From: Opisthocomus hoazin
Taxonomy: Eukaryota; Chordata; Aves; Opisthocomiformes; Opisthocomidae
NCBI RefSeq assembly: GCF_030867145.1
Contig: NC_134419.1
Coordinates: 372,001 to 436,000 of the forward strand
DNA: 64,000 nt
Direction: 5' to 3'
Below the pieces are notes generated by a model, which had not been told where the DNA came from, searched no databases, and was given only the letters and a program-made list of their open reading frames with translations. The position numbers and the translations under genes are program-made. Positions 55,601 to 59,633 of the stretch are shown piece after piece (position 1 is the stretch's first letter; every line of letters starts with the position of its first letter).

Positions 55601-58218
55601 TCAGTCTGGGCCGAGGCTTCCTTTCTGACCAGCAGGGAAGCAGCAGCCTGCTGACGGCGGGGTGCCATGGCCGAGCTTCCTTCCTGCAGATGAGTTTCCT
55701 CAGCTTCCCCGGGGGCTGGGGGAGGGCTCCGCCTTCCCTGCGCGCGCTGCCTGCGCCAACTGCCGCGCCGCGCTCCCGGCCGCTCGCGCTCCCTAGGGTT
55801 GGCGCTTGTGCTCGGGAGGGCCGCGCCTCGTTACCGCTGACCCCGCCCCCGCCGCGTCAGAGCTGCGCGCTCGTTAGCGGCTGACCCCTGCCTGCTGGGG
55901 GGGGGGTGGTGGTGGTGGTGGTGAGGTGCCTTCTCCCTGCCTGCGCTTTCGACTTGTCGATCCTGCCGCTTTAGGAAAGGGTTCCCCGGCGCGGTTGTCC
56001 ACTCCGCGGGGCCTTCGCGGAGCCCTTCGCCTCGGTGGCTTCGCTGAAATCGCCATTTCTTGTATTGATTTCTTGTATTGCAAAATGTAGAGTTTTTACT
56101 TTTAAAGTCTGGTCTAGTGTTCAGGCGATGCGTGGTCTGGTGGGAGGAAGCAACCTGCTGTGCGCCCTGCCCTCCTTCCCCCACCTCCATTCTCTCTCTG
56201 GAAATTCTCTTCCCAGCTTGTCCTCTCTTCTTCTGGTTCCTTCACTGTCTGCAGCTGCTTGAGCTGCCCTGCGCACCTTCTGCTTTCCCCTGCAGCAGGC
56301 ATGCCCCGAGAGCAAGGCGGGCCTGGCTCTGGAGGGCAGGAAGGGCAGAGTGGCAGCAGGGAGCAGCGAGACAGTGAACTTCATCTCCAGTCCAGCTTGA
56401 GTGGTTTGCACGTGATTTTGGAGATCTTTATCGTATTCACTGAGATAACAGAAGTGCACTAAAGGACAGTTGCTATGTTTGCAATCTTTTATCAAATGGA
56501 GCGCAAGAAACTATTCTAAAACTGGAGTCATATTTAGAGGTGCTTTTGGAGGTGTATTTCTAAGCGATTGACGGAGCTAATCTGGTTCATTTCCATTGTC
56601 GGACAAAAATATGTTAAATGGCTTTGATTTTAACACTTCGATACCTGTGGGCAATGTTCTTCTGTTACACTTCCTGGAATTTTGTCACGCTATCATCAGA
56701 TGGTGTAATTCAGAGGTTGATATCAGAGGAGCATCTGTTCCTTTGTGCGTACCAAAGGGAACTAGTGGCCAACGAATGCAGATGTTTTAGTGACAAATAC
56801 TAAAACAAAATTATGTTTGCTATTTGTAGATCAGAGGTCTGCGCGCTCTCTCTCTTCTGCCGGTACTCTGTGCAGCAGTGAAGATGACTCTGATGGTGAA
56901 ATGGAGAAAGACGGTGTTATGGGCAAAGAGGAGTATGATATTGAAAAGGCATCTGATAACGCAGCACGTGCACAATACGGAAATGAGCACGGGGAGAATA
57001 AACTGCTGAGAATGGAGGAAAATCAGGAAACTTTTGCACCGGAAGAGGAAGGAATAGATGAAGCGGAAAAGGCAGAGTCGGAAGATCTAGCAGTAGGGGA
57101 AGGTACTGGAATTTTTCATGAAAATATAATGCGAAGACAGCATCAAAGTCCTGCAGTTAATGGAGAACTCAGACAGACTGGGTCGGTGGAAGGTGCTGTA
57201 CAGGAAGATGGGGAGAAGAATGCAAGTATCAGGAGCGATGCTGGGGAAGAAAGCCTTCTAGTGCCTTTGGAAAGCAACACGATGGAAGCGGAGGATAGCG
57301 ATGAAGAGTCTGCTCAGGGTGACGGAGGAGGTGGTGAGTACAGTCCGTCTGCACAGCTGTGAGTGACTAGCGCATGCAGGTGTTGCTGTGTTTGCCTTTA
57401 TGCTAAGTCATGGTCTAGCACAGGGAATGCAGCTGCTGGACTATTTTCAAGCTACAAGAATACCGTGTACTGCTGTGAGCTAAATAACCGCCCAGAATGC
57501 CACCTGGGTTTATTGTTTGTTTTCTGGTGTTTCCAGTCTAAGGCTTTGGCCAGTCTTTTTTACATGAAGCCTTTTTACATGGCTCCATTTGGGTCTGCCC
57601 TGACATTTCAGACTTTAAACCAAGCTGAGACAGCTGGATGACTTCTACACCCCTTTTGCTTTTTAATGGTTCTCTTTCTTACCTCCTCTTTTGTAACTTT
57701 GTGACAGTTTTCAGCTGAAGATTGCAAACCAGTCCAGAAGGAAACAGCAAAGGCAGATGGAGATGATCGTCATGTGAATTCCGAACCTGAACCTATTGAT
57801 TCCTGCGTGGGTGAGGAAGAAGAGAACATAACAAGTACAGAGCGTGATGCCAATGAAGGTGAGGTTGGCCGTCGATCCAGGGACATGGATTAGATCTTCT
57901 TCATCTGAGGTCTTGTTATAGAAGTGTTTGCCCTTTCCCTTTTCTTTCTAGGCTATCAGACCCTCTCCTTGTGCTCTTTTCTTTCCTAATGTATAAAATC
58001 GGGTGATGACTGGCTGAATTCTGTGGTCATGTCTAATTAACACTTTTTGGCACTTGGAATGGTGTCGGGTAAAGAATCCAGGCCATGAAAAAACTGGCTG
58101 CCAGTCAAGAAAACAGCTGTGGAAAGCAGGACTCCAGTGAGTTTCCCTTTGCAGTACAGTGAAAGAAAAATCTGATGCGGGGGTGTCGGTAGCGTCTGTG
58201 GAGGTAGCCAGAACATAG
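1664..58218 (+). CDS. ERICH3: ERICH3 (glutamate-rich protein 3), spliced gene with expanded exon array
   Basis: Multi-exon gene read from the sequence: a 20-nt first exon (three alternative copies), exons 2-11, then eight A+B exon pairs and a terminal exon. All junction phases agree and the chain totals 6,819 nt (2,273 codons) before TAG at 58216-58218. Established knowledge: ERICH3 is a vertebrate protein associated with primary and motile cilia and also studied in neurons; its central domain is annotated as DUF4590 and the rest is acidic and probably disordered. Seen here: NSLMDKHL and GYFNNTRIR in exon 2, SGRIISEKEYRLN in exon 3, a PVPPPP run in exon 8, the conserved domain over exons 9-11 (YRDEIKVYQ, GGGENLCVYRGKLLE, FFLNGMQV, CIIAMGLDKK), then a Glu/Asp-rich array. 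Human ERICH3 is about 1,530 residues; the excess is due to the array. The C-terminus is uncertain: a further exon at 59951-60010 would fit only if the GC-rich terminal exon were read past several stops. Confidence 0.9.
2904..2943 (+). repeat. GCCCT microsatellite, 8 units
   Basis: Pentanucleotide run in promoter copy 2, in the same position as the 10-unit run of copy 1. Confidence 0.95.
3202..3215 (+). promoter_or_regulatory. X-box-like (RFX) motif, copy 2
   Basis: Same 14 bases and same distance to the start codon as in copy 1, unchanged. Confidence 0.35.
3292..3311 (+). CDS. ERICH3: ERICH3 exon 1 (coding part), copy 2
   Basis: Identical coding bases, Kozak context and GTGAGT donor (3312) to copy 1. 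Splicing to exon 2 would give the same protein, so the copies are alternative promoters rather than protein isoforms. Confidence 0.8.
4532..4566 (+). repeat. GCCCT microsatellite, 7 units
   Basis: Pentanucleotide run in promoter copy 3. It is preceded by a slightly different sequence (ggcccggcctg) from that in copy 2. Confidence 0.95.
4825..4838 (+). promoter_or_regulatory. X-box-like (RFX) motif, copy 3
   Basis: Same 14 bases and same distance to the start codon as in copies 1 and 2, unchanged. Confidence 0.35.
4915..4934 (+). CDS. ERICH3: ERICH3 exon 1 (coding part), copy 3
   Basis: Third identical copy, donor GTGAGT at 4935, nearest to exon 2. It encodes the same seven-residue N-terminus. 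Confidence 0.8.
5834..6185 (-). mobile_element. CR1 LINE, 5'-truncated 3' end
   Basis: On the + strand it starts with agaatcatagagtggtttgg, the reverse complement of the usual CR1 3' end. The minus strand encodes the tail of the CR1 reverse transcriptase ORF: SDRTRGNGSKLKEGRFRLDI followed by RKKFF and WPKLPREAV. About 350 bp remain, a typical dead 5'-truncated copy in intron 1. Confidence 0.9.
10400..10460 (+). mobile_element. Short CR1-like 3' fragment
   Basis: The stretch ggggctggactatatggcct and what follows (tctgggggtgcctcccaacc) resembles the conserved end of CR1 elements (ggttggactagatgacct...cttccaac). It is short and diverged, so the assignment is tentative. Confidence 0.45.
10553..10898 (+). 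repeat. Minisatellite, 4 copies of about 90 bp
   Basis: Four tandem units start at 10553, 10642, 10733 and 10813 (89, 91, 80 and about 86 bp). Each contains gggagg, a gtgcaggggtgatggca core, tcctggtgatgcacagtgt and ctctgcactt. The third unit has lost about 9 bp. Intronic, GC-rich. Confidence 0.9.
11271..11364 (+). CDS. ERICH3: ERICH3 exon 2
   Basis: 94 nt, acceptor tttatttcag, donor GTGAGA, phase 2 to 0. It encodes FLATYNSLMDKHLIGY and FNNTRIREHLQRSGL. This N-terminal block is highly conserved in vertebrate ERICH3 (human AAYNSLMDKHLAGYFNNTRI) and is the strongest evidence for the gene. Confidence 0.95.
11365..12802 (+). other. ERICH3: ERICH3 intron 2
   Basis: GTGAGA to ggcag. Nothing recognised inside. 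Two antisense or shadow frames near 11888 and 12462 lack support. Confidence 0.6.
12803..12928 (+). CDS. ERICH3: ERICH3 exon 3
   Basis: 126 nt, phase 0-0, donor GTATGC. It encodes ISRSGRIISEKEYRLNVRRK, then DHEIYVQQCLALAIYHKVLD and ME. It aligns with human SGRILSEKEYKLN...IFHKVLDMER. Confidence 0.95.
12929..13539 (+). other. ERICH3: ERICH3 intron 3
   Basis: GTATGC to ctgatag. Nothing recognised. Confidence 0.6.
13540..13611 (+). CDS. ERICH3: ERICH3 exon 4
   Basis: 72 nt, phase 0-0, donor GTAAGG. It encodes RHHQLEMRRKLESSVRKKRE and QKIK, a basic, probably helical segment matching human RYHQLEIKKKLE. Confidence 0.93.
13612..15431 (+). other. ERICH3: ERICH3 intron 4
   Basis: GTAAGG to tgttcttttag. 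Antisense open frames around 14900-15340 overlap one another and show no splice logic. Nothing recognised. Confidence 0.6.
15432..15554 (+). CDS. ERICH3: ERICH3 exon 5
   Basis: 123 nt, phase 0-0, donor GTGAGT. It begins VDQSRRSVEGASP and continues FPHLGPRKCYDLHRL. It aligns with the human RRSVENNMPILSPHP region; the phase is continuous with exon 4. Confidence 0.9.
15555..16204 (+). other. ERICH3: ERICH3 intron 5
   Basis: GTGAGT to catgcag. Nothing recognised. Confidence 0.6.
16205..16288 (+). CDS. ERICH3: ERICH3 exon 6
   Basis: 84 nt, phase 0-0, donor GTGAGT. It encodes RAPGPVVDYNDGHPSHQQQS and KEPAISKT, a polar, low-conservation linker. Placement rests on splice sites and phase. Confidence 0.85.
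16289..16769 (+). other. ERICH3: ERICH3 intron 6
   Basis: GTGAGT to ccttttctag, preceded by a long pyrimidine tract. Nothing else recognised. Confidence 0.6.
16770..16925 (+). CDS. ERICH3: ERICH3 exon 7
   Basis: 156 nt, phase 0-0, donor GTGAGG. It begins TSWQQNTAPGTMQHPLRLLR, matching the human APGNMQPPIRLQPL segment, and ends with polar residues HEQRFPSG. Confidence 0.9.
16926..18661 (+). other. ERICH3: ERICH3 intron 7
   Basis: GTGAGG to tgtttttgcag. It contains a CR1 3' fragment on the minus strand (17877-18245). The rest is AT-rich with nothing recognised. Confidence 0.6.
17877..18245 (-). mobile_element. CR1 LINE, 5'-truncated 3' end
   Basis: The + strand begins tagaatcatagaatggtttg, the reverse complement of the CR1 terminus. 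The minus strand carries the diverged RT tail DRTRGNSFKLKEGTFRLDV and WLRLPKEAV. It resembles the intron 1 fragment but is a separate insertion. Confidence 0.9.
18662..18880 (+). CDS. ERICH3: ERICH3 exon 8 (GC donor)
   Basis: 219 nt, phase 0-0. It encodes GKKSGLRLKDSVKHATGISP, then SYQLP-like PYQIPIVNSSMIPVPPPP and RGRRLRPMTVPNDTEQILRK. It aligns with human NSYMMPIPPPPPPP and RRRRFRPTTAPNG. The donor is GCAAGT, a non-canonical GC-AG site with an otherwise perfect AAG|GCAAGT consensus. Confidence 0.93.
18881..19537 (+). other. ERICH3: ERICH3 intron 8 (GC-AG)
   Basis: GCAAGT to tcctgctgcag. Nothing recognised inside; the open frame near 19093 has no support. Confidence 0.65.
19538..19718 (+). 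CDS. ERICH3: ERICH3 exon 9 (central domain, first half)
   Basis: 181 nt, phase 0 to 1, donor GTAAGG. It encodes LLHSNALVTMVFLRKSGRL, then DYRDEIKVYQRQGGGENLCV and YRGKLLEG. This is the start of the conserved ERICH3 domain (DUF4590), matching human DFRDEIKVYQQHCGGENLCV. Confidence 0.95.
19719..21221 (+). other. ERICH3: ERICH3 intron 9
   Basis: GTAAGG to tgccactacag. It holds a T run at 19767-19785 and a GC-rich block at about 20230-20830 with overlapping open frames on both strands and no recognisable product. Confidence 0.6.
19767..19785. repeat. Poly-T tract
   Basis: About 19 consecutive T in intron 9, a simple homopolymer. No transposon body is attached that I can recognise. Confidence 0.9.
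21222..21408 (+). CDS. ERICH3: ERICH3 exon 10 (central domain, second half)
   Basis: 187 nt, phase 1 to 2, donor GTATGG. It encodes ETFQFTSKRPHGFPFCLIFF, then LNGMQVDRFSCCCEYKHQK and YFAFLSAEGASPCYR. It matches human ETFQF..HGFPFSLTFFLNGM and CCEYKHRKG, with several conserved cysteines. Confidence 0.95.
21409..23439 (+). other. ERICH3: ERICH3 intron 10
   Basis: GTATGG to tttttttatag. AT-rich; nothing recognised. Short open frames at 21548-23042 are unsupported. Confidence 0.6.
23440..23735 (+). CDS. ERICH3: ERICH3 exon 11 (last single-copy exon)
   Basis: 296 nt, phase 2 to 1. It opens with RCIIAMGLDKKPSPPKRKME, matching human CIIAMGLDKK, then turns highly charged (MEDHEEKH, KEERKKISDHASEDRQEDAR). 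The donor AATG|GTACAG is weaker than the others, but its phase agrees with array exon A (G plus AT gives Asp). If it is not used, the frame stops at TGA 23765-23767, adding ten residues. Confidence 0.88.
23736..25628 (+). other. ERICH3: ERICH3 intron 11 / left edge of the array
   Basis: Unique sequence to about 24474, then a CR1 remnant (24475-24866), then sequence shared with every array unit from 24875. The acceptor is ctatttgtag. The unique part is purine-rich on the + strand and gives antisense frames without support. Confidence 0.65.
24475..24866 (-). mobile_element. CR1 remnant with large internal deletion
   Basis: Left part 24475-24517 matches the endonuclease-side end of the CR1 at 28575-28625. 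Right part from 24530 matches its GC-rich 5' UTR (30943-31266). About 2.3 kb between them is missing, replaced by a 14-bp filler (24517-24530) identical to 25512-25525. It includes a G run and a GGT microsatellite near 24699-24722. Confidence 0.8.
25629..26132 (+). CDS. ERICH3: ERICH3 repeat exon A, copy 1
   Basis: 504 nt, 168 codons, phase 1-1, acceptor tttgtag, donor GTGAGT. Acidic: SSAGTPCGSGDDSDGEMEKD, EEYDIEKASDN, MEENQETFAPEEEGIDEAEK, then SDEESAQGDGGG. It resembles the human SSDSEDESAVGDRE region. Distinctive: it reads GSGDD where all other copies read SSEDD. Without splicing it would stop at 26159. Confidence 0.9.
26507..26653 (+). CDS. ERICH3: ERICH3 repeat exon B, copy 1
   Basis: 147 nt, 49 codons, phase 1-1, acceptor tttgtgacag, donor GTGAGG. 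It encodes VFEDCKPVQKETAKADGDDR, HVNSEPEPIDSCVGEEEE and NITSTERDANE. It resembles the human ITKADVETKPMPIDESFENV segment, which supports it as genuine ERICH3 coding sequence. Confidence 0.9.
26654..28574 (+). other. Array spacer after unit 1 exons
   Basis: Noncoding part of the unit, present after every exon B except the last (for example 33067-35716). Best candidate acceptors inside (about 26953, 27093, 28138) do not open a phase-1 exon ending in a good donor, so I see no third coding exon. This spacer and the one after unit 7 share variants not found in the five inner spacers, such as cttctcatctctgg and gattgataactcataag. Confidence 0.6.
28575..29636 (-). pseudogene. CR1 ORF2 fragment: AP endonuclease domain, truncated (copy 1)
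   Basis: The minus frame contains apurinic-type endonuclease motifs: CLYTNARSMGNKQEELEA, ITETWWDES, VGVYYRPPD, LLGDFNHPDICW and DHALVE. A TGA at 29379-29381 interrupts it right after WWDESHD, where a Trp codon is usual, after which the frame resumes. The catalytic SDH triad reads RDH here (AGA at 28887-28889). It ends at the insertion edge, with no reverse transcriptase. Confidence 0.85.
29771..30880 (-). CDS. CR1 ORF1 protein, intact frame (copy 1)
   Basis: 369 codons from ATG 30878-30880. The N-terminus has a CSEC cysteine pair (SGCSECRQLALETD), followed by a charged region, then an SGNH/GDSL esterase-like domain: VIVVGDSQLRG with the GDS nucleophile block, LLLFHVGADKVAV, and WCHRHNFGFFGH near the end. 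CR1-family ORF1 proteins carry such esterase domains and bind the element RNA. The frame is uninterrupted, but the element lacks RT, so it is not autonomous. Confidence 0.8.
   Translation of the reverse strand: MAPRRQQAAASLLVRKEASAQTEVPGKHAAAQASGCSECRQLALETDSSKGNGRTRCDQVDYLLCLVAELREEVDRLGSIREAEQEIDWWSRALTTQESTQEQPVKKARDQRALVTSPHQAAGRDVKENSEWKRVRNRGRRPALPLPTTSPQVPLHNRYEALDVEDKAVDGAGADPSTAEEAQRSEGPPSRITTSSTRRKRRVIVVGDSQLRGTEGPICQADPPLREVCCLPGAWVKDIARKLLGLVRPSHYYPLLLFHVGADKVAVSSPRVIKKEFKALGRLVKESGAQVIFSSLLPVVGRDVERHRQTRSTNTWLRDWCHRHNFGFFGHGMTYTAPSLLASNGSQLSQRGKRIFAQELAGLIDRALH
32042..32545 (+). CDS. ERICH3: ERICH3 repeat exon A, copy 2
   Basis: 504 nt, phase 1-1, same splice sites as copy 1. 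It reads SSEDD and, uniquely, SVESAVREDG where most copies read SVEGAVQEDG. Fully open. Confidence 0.9.
32920..33066 (+). CDS. ERICH3: ERICH3 repeat exon B, copy 2
   Basis: 147 nt, phase 1-1, same sites and protein as B copy 1 (GEEEENITS form). Confidence 0.9.
33067..35716 (+). other. Array spacer, standard form without CR1
   Basis: About 2,650 bp between exon B2 and exon A3. The same spacer follows units 3 to 6 (36742-39391, 40417-43066, 44092-46741, 47767-50416). It contains the uninterrupted CR1 target site near 34963. No RNA gene, third exon or transposon was recognised in it. Confidence 0.7.
35717..36220 (+). CDS. ERICH3: ERICH3 repeat exon A, copy 3
   Basis: 504 nt, phase 1-1. It carries Ala in EDLAVGEG (shared with copies 4 and 8) instead of Thr. 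Fully open. Confidence 0.9.
36595..36741 (+). CDS. ERICH3: ERICH3 repeat exon B, copy 3
   Basis: 147 nt, phase 1-1, GEEEENITS form, standard acceptor tgtgacag and donor GTGAGG. Confidence 0.9.
39392..39895 (+). CDS. ERICH3: ERICH3 repeat exon A, copy 4
   Basis: 504 nt, phase 1-1, EDLAVGEG form; its protein is identical to copy 3. One silent difference (gatggtgtt for gacggtgtt) separates them in the exon. Confidence 0.9.
40270..40416 (+). CDS. ERICH3: ERICH3 repeat exon B, copy 4
   Basis: 147 nt, phase 1-1, GEEEENITS form, identical to copy 3. Confidence 0.9.
43067..43570 (+). CDS. ERICH3: ERICH3 repeat exon A, copy 5
   Basis: 504 nt, phase 1-1, EDLTVGEG and VEGAVQ forms; silent change gccgta shared with copy 6. 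Confidence 0.9.
43945..44091 (+). CDS. ERICH3: ERICH3 repeat exon B, copy 5
   Basis: 147 nt, phase 1-1. It has GEEQENITS, a Glu-to-Gln change shared only with copy 6. Confidence 0.9.
46742..47245 (+). CDS. ERICH3: ERICH3 repeat exon A, copy 6
   Basis: 504 nt, phase 1-1, EDLTVGEG with VEGAVREDG (Gln to Arg, shared with copy 2). Confidence 0.9.
47620..47766 (+). CDS. ERICH3: ERICH3 repeat exon B, copy 6
   Basis: 147 nt, phase 1-1, GEEQENITS form as in copy 5. Confidence 0.9.
50417..50920 (+). CDS. ERICH3: ERICH3 repeat exon A, copy 7
   Basis: 504 nt, phase 1-1, EDLTVGEG and VEGAVQ forms. Fully open. Confidence 0.9.
51295..51441 (+). CDS. ERICH3: ERICH3 repeat exon B, copy 7
   Basis: 147 nt, phase 1-1, GEEEENITS form. 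Confidence 0.9.
53363..54424 (-). pseudogene. CR1 ORF2 fragment: AP endonuclease domain, truncated (copy 2)
   Basis: Same fragment as at 28575-29636, with the same TGA (54167-54169) after WWDESHD. Here the catalytic motif reads GCSDHALVE (AGT at 53675-53677), the expected SDH, so the RDH in the other copy arose after duplication. Reverse transcriptase missing. Confidence 0.85.
54559..55668 (-). CDS. CR1 ORF1 protein, intact frame (copy 2)
   Basis: 369 codons, same organisation as the copy at 29771-30880: N-terminal CSEC, charged middle, esterase-like domain with GDSQLRG. It differs by GARVKD for GAWVKD, LVQPSHYY for LVRPSHYY and RQTQSTNT for RQTRSTNT. Frame intact, element not autonomous. 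Confidence 0.8.
   Translation of the reverse strand: MAPRRQQAAASLLVRKEASAQTEVPGKHAAAQASGCSECRQLALETDSSKGNGRTRCDQVDYLLCLVAELREEVDRLGSIREAEQEIDWWSRALTTQESTQEQPVKKARDQRALVTSPHQAAGRDVKENSEWKRVRNRGRRPALPLPTTSPQVPLHNRYEALDVEDKAVDGAGADPSTAEEAQRSEGPPSRITTSSTRRKRRVIVVGDSQLRGTEGPICQADPPLREVCCLPGARVKDIARKLLGLVQPSHYYPLLLFHVGADKVAVSSPRVIKKEFKALGRLVKESGAQVIFSSLLPVVGRDVERHRQTQSTNTWLRDWCHRHNFGFFGHGMTYTAPSLLASNGSQLSQRGKRIFAQELAGLIDRALH
56830..57333 (+). CDS. ERICH3: ERICH3 repeat exon A, copy 8
   Basis: 504 nt, phase 1-1. It has GTLCSSEDD (Pro to Leu, unique) and EDLAVGEG. Fully open, standard splice sites. Confidence 0.9.
57715..57858 (+). CDS. ERICH3: ERICH3 repeat exon B, copy 8 (new acceptor)
   Basis: This copy has a 4-bp insertion (cagc at 57712-57715) relative to the other seven. 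The usual acceptor at 57707 would now give TTTTCAGCTGA, an immediate in-frame stop. The insertion itself creates a second acceptor, gttttcag, ending at 57714. From there the exon is 144 nt and phase 1-1, with Ala-Glu replacing Val-Phe-Glu before DCKPVQKETAK. Donor GTGAGG at 57859. Confidence 0.75.
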
Positions 58219-59097
58219 CCAGGAGGCAGGGAGGAGGCTGCGGGTGAAGCAGCAGGTCCCGGGGGGCTGGCAGTGGGGACAGAGGGATGGCTGGAGTCTG
58301 CGAGGGATCGGGGGCCGGTGGACGGAGCGGGGCTGCCGGCTGCGAGAAGGGCAGGGGAGGCAGGCGTGGTGGCCGTTGCTGTGGTGGGCGGCGTGGCGGG
58401 GCGAGGGCCTCCGTCCGAGGGAGTGACGGGGCAGGCGGCGGTGACTGGGGATGGCGTCGTGGCGGCGGCGGAGGACAGGGTGACGGGAGCACCGCATGTG
58501 TCTGCAGGGTGGGGGGTACGGAGTGGGACAGAGGTGGTGGCGGGGGTGTCCGCCGAGGGAAGGGGGGCAGCGAAGGGGAGGCTGATGGAGCCGCAGCCTG
58601 CGGGCGAGGGGTGAGCCGGGAGGCTGTGCTGCGGTGCGAGGGAAGGGGGCCAGTGCCGGCAGAGGCTGAGGCAGGGCAAGAGTGGGGCACAGCACGTCTC
58701 ATTTGCCTGTGGTGCGGGGAACCGCCTGGAGGCACGTCCCTCGGGAAGCAGCCGACGGCAGATGCTGCCCTGAGCACCCCGGCACCTCTGGGAGGGGGAG
58801 CGGGGCCGGGGGGCAGAGGGGCTGCAGGAGGCACGTAGCTGTGCCTGGCGGCTCCCGGGGCAGGGGTGCTGAGGGGCAGGGACGGACTGCTCAGGGGGAC
58901 AGAGCAGGCGGGGGTGAGAGGCACGGGGGAGCAGCCAGGCCTTCACGAAAGGATGAGGGAGGGCGAGGTAGCAGGTGTCACGCAGAGAGTGGGGAGCGTG
59001 GCCGGCGTCGGGAAGCAGAACACGGATGGTGCCTGTGGAGCCAGCCCAGGCGGCCCTGGTGCTGCCGGCGCGGGCGAGAGGACTGCGGTCTCGTGAG
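58160..59097 (+). CDS. ERICH3: ERICH3 GC-rich terminal exon, frame unresolved
   Basis: Acceptor tttgcagtacag, then phase-1 continuation VKEKSDAGVSVASVEVART and TAG at 58216-58218. The same frame then stays open from 58219 to 58614 (VTGQAAVTGDGVVAAAEDRV and similar Ala/Gly/Glu-rich sequence). A +1/-1 neighbour frame is coding-like from 58616 to 58835 and on to 59093, and the first frame again at the end (MVPVEPAQAALVLPARARGL), finishing in phase 0 at GAG|GTGAGT. Either the protein ends at 58218, or the region is decayed or mis-sequenced in its G runs. Not homologous to anything I can name. Confidence 0.4.
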
Positions 59098-59223
59098 GTG
59101 AGTCCTGTGTGGGTGACCGTGTCCCTGTGCCCGCTGAGTATCCAGGCTGGGCCCTGCCAGGAGCGGAGCATACACTGCTTCGTCCCCTTTCCTGTGCTGA
59201 AGTGCCTGCTGCTGGTAGCTGGG

Positions 59224-59633
59224 TGTTATGGTTTGGCTGCCGCTGGCAACAAAAGCGCCACGTGGCCGCCCCTCCCCCCACCGGGGTGCGGAGGAGAATG
59301 GAAAGAAACAGGCAGAAAACGGTGGGTCGGGATAAGGGCATTTTAACAGAACAGCAAACAAAGGGAACAGGAACAACAACGATACAGATCAGGAGAAAAC
59401 ACAACACAAACTGCACAACCCAGAGAGCCGCTCTCCCAGACCGGACCGCCACTGTGCGCTCCCAAGCCGTGAGTGAGTTCCCGCTGCCCCGCTCCCCCCC
59501 CACCGGAACCCAGCATGACGGCACATGGTATGGAGTACCCTGCTCTGTTTGGCCAGATTGGGTCAGCCTGCCCGGCTGTGTCCCTTCCTGGATTCTGGTG
59601 AAAATTAACCCTGTCCTGGCCGAACCCAGGACA
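59224..59633 (-). mobile_element. Solo LTR of an avian endogenous retrovirus (ERVL-like)
   Basis: Read on the minus strand, it begins TGTCCTGGGTTCGGCCAGGA and ends GGCTAAACC-like CAGCCAAACCATAACA, so it has TG...CA ends and about 410 bp. It is flanked by ctggg and ctgga, a near 5-bp target duplication. No internal gag/pol/env sequence is present, so it is a solo LTR. The family name is a guess from familiarity. Confidence 0.65.

Larger units (their letters stand above)
53363..56054 (-). mobile_element. CR1 LINE, 5' half retained, 3' end missing (copy 2)
   Basis: Second copy of the same insertion, in the spacer after unit 7, 24,788 bp from the first (6,413 + 5 x 3,675). It has the same ends, the same truncation and the same flanking repeats, so it was duplicated with its unit rather than inserted independently. 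Confidence 0.85.
24875..58152 (+). repeat. ERICH3: Tandem array of eight ERICH3 coding-exon units
   Basis: Using the shared tattgcaaaatgtagag as origin, units start at 24875, 31288, 34963, 38638, 42313, 45988, 49663 and 56076. The spacing is 6,413, then five times 3,675, then 6,413, then a partial last unit to 58152. The two long units carry the same CR1 insertion. Each unit holds exon A (504 nt) and exon B (147 nt), separated by a 374-nt intron and followed by about 2.65 kb of noncoding spacer (4.0-5.4 kb with CR1). Both exons are phase 1-1, so any number of units keeps the frame. Units differ by few substitutions. The eighth unit departs from the others at 58152, within the polypyrimidine/acceptor region of the final intron. 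Confidence 0.95.

Noticed and set aside
24875..58152. CRISPR array or bacterial repeat system.
   Set aside because: Units are kilobases long, carry spliced vertebrate exons and CR1 insertions, and have no short repeat-spacer pattern.
57948..59171. A 407-codon minus-strand open frame rich in Pro, Ser and Ala.
   Set aside because: It is the complement of GC-rich sense sequence, crosses the array edge and splice sites, and has no recognisable domain.
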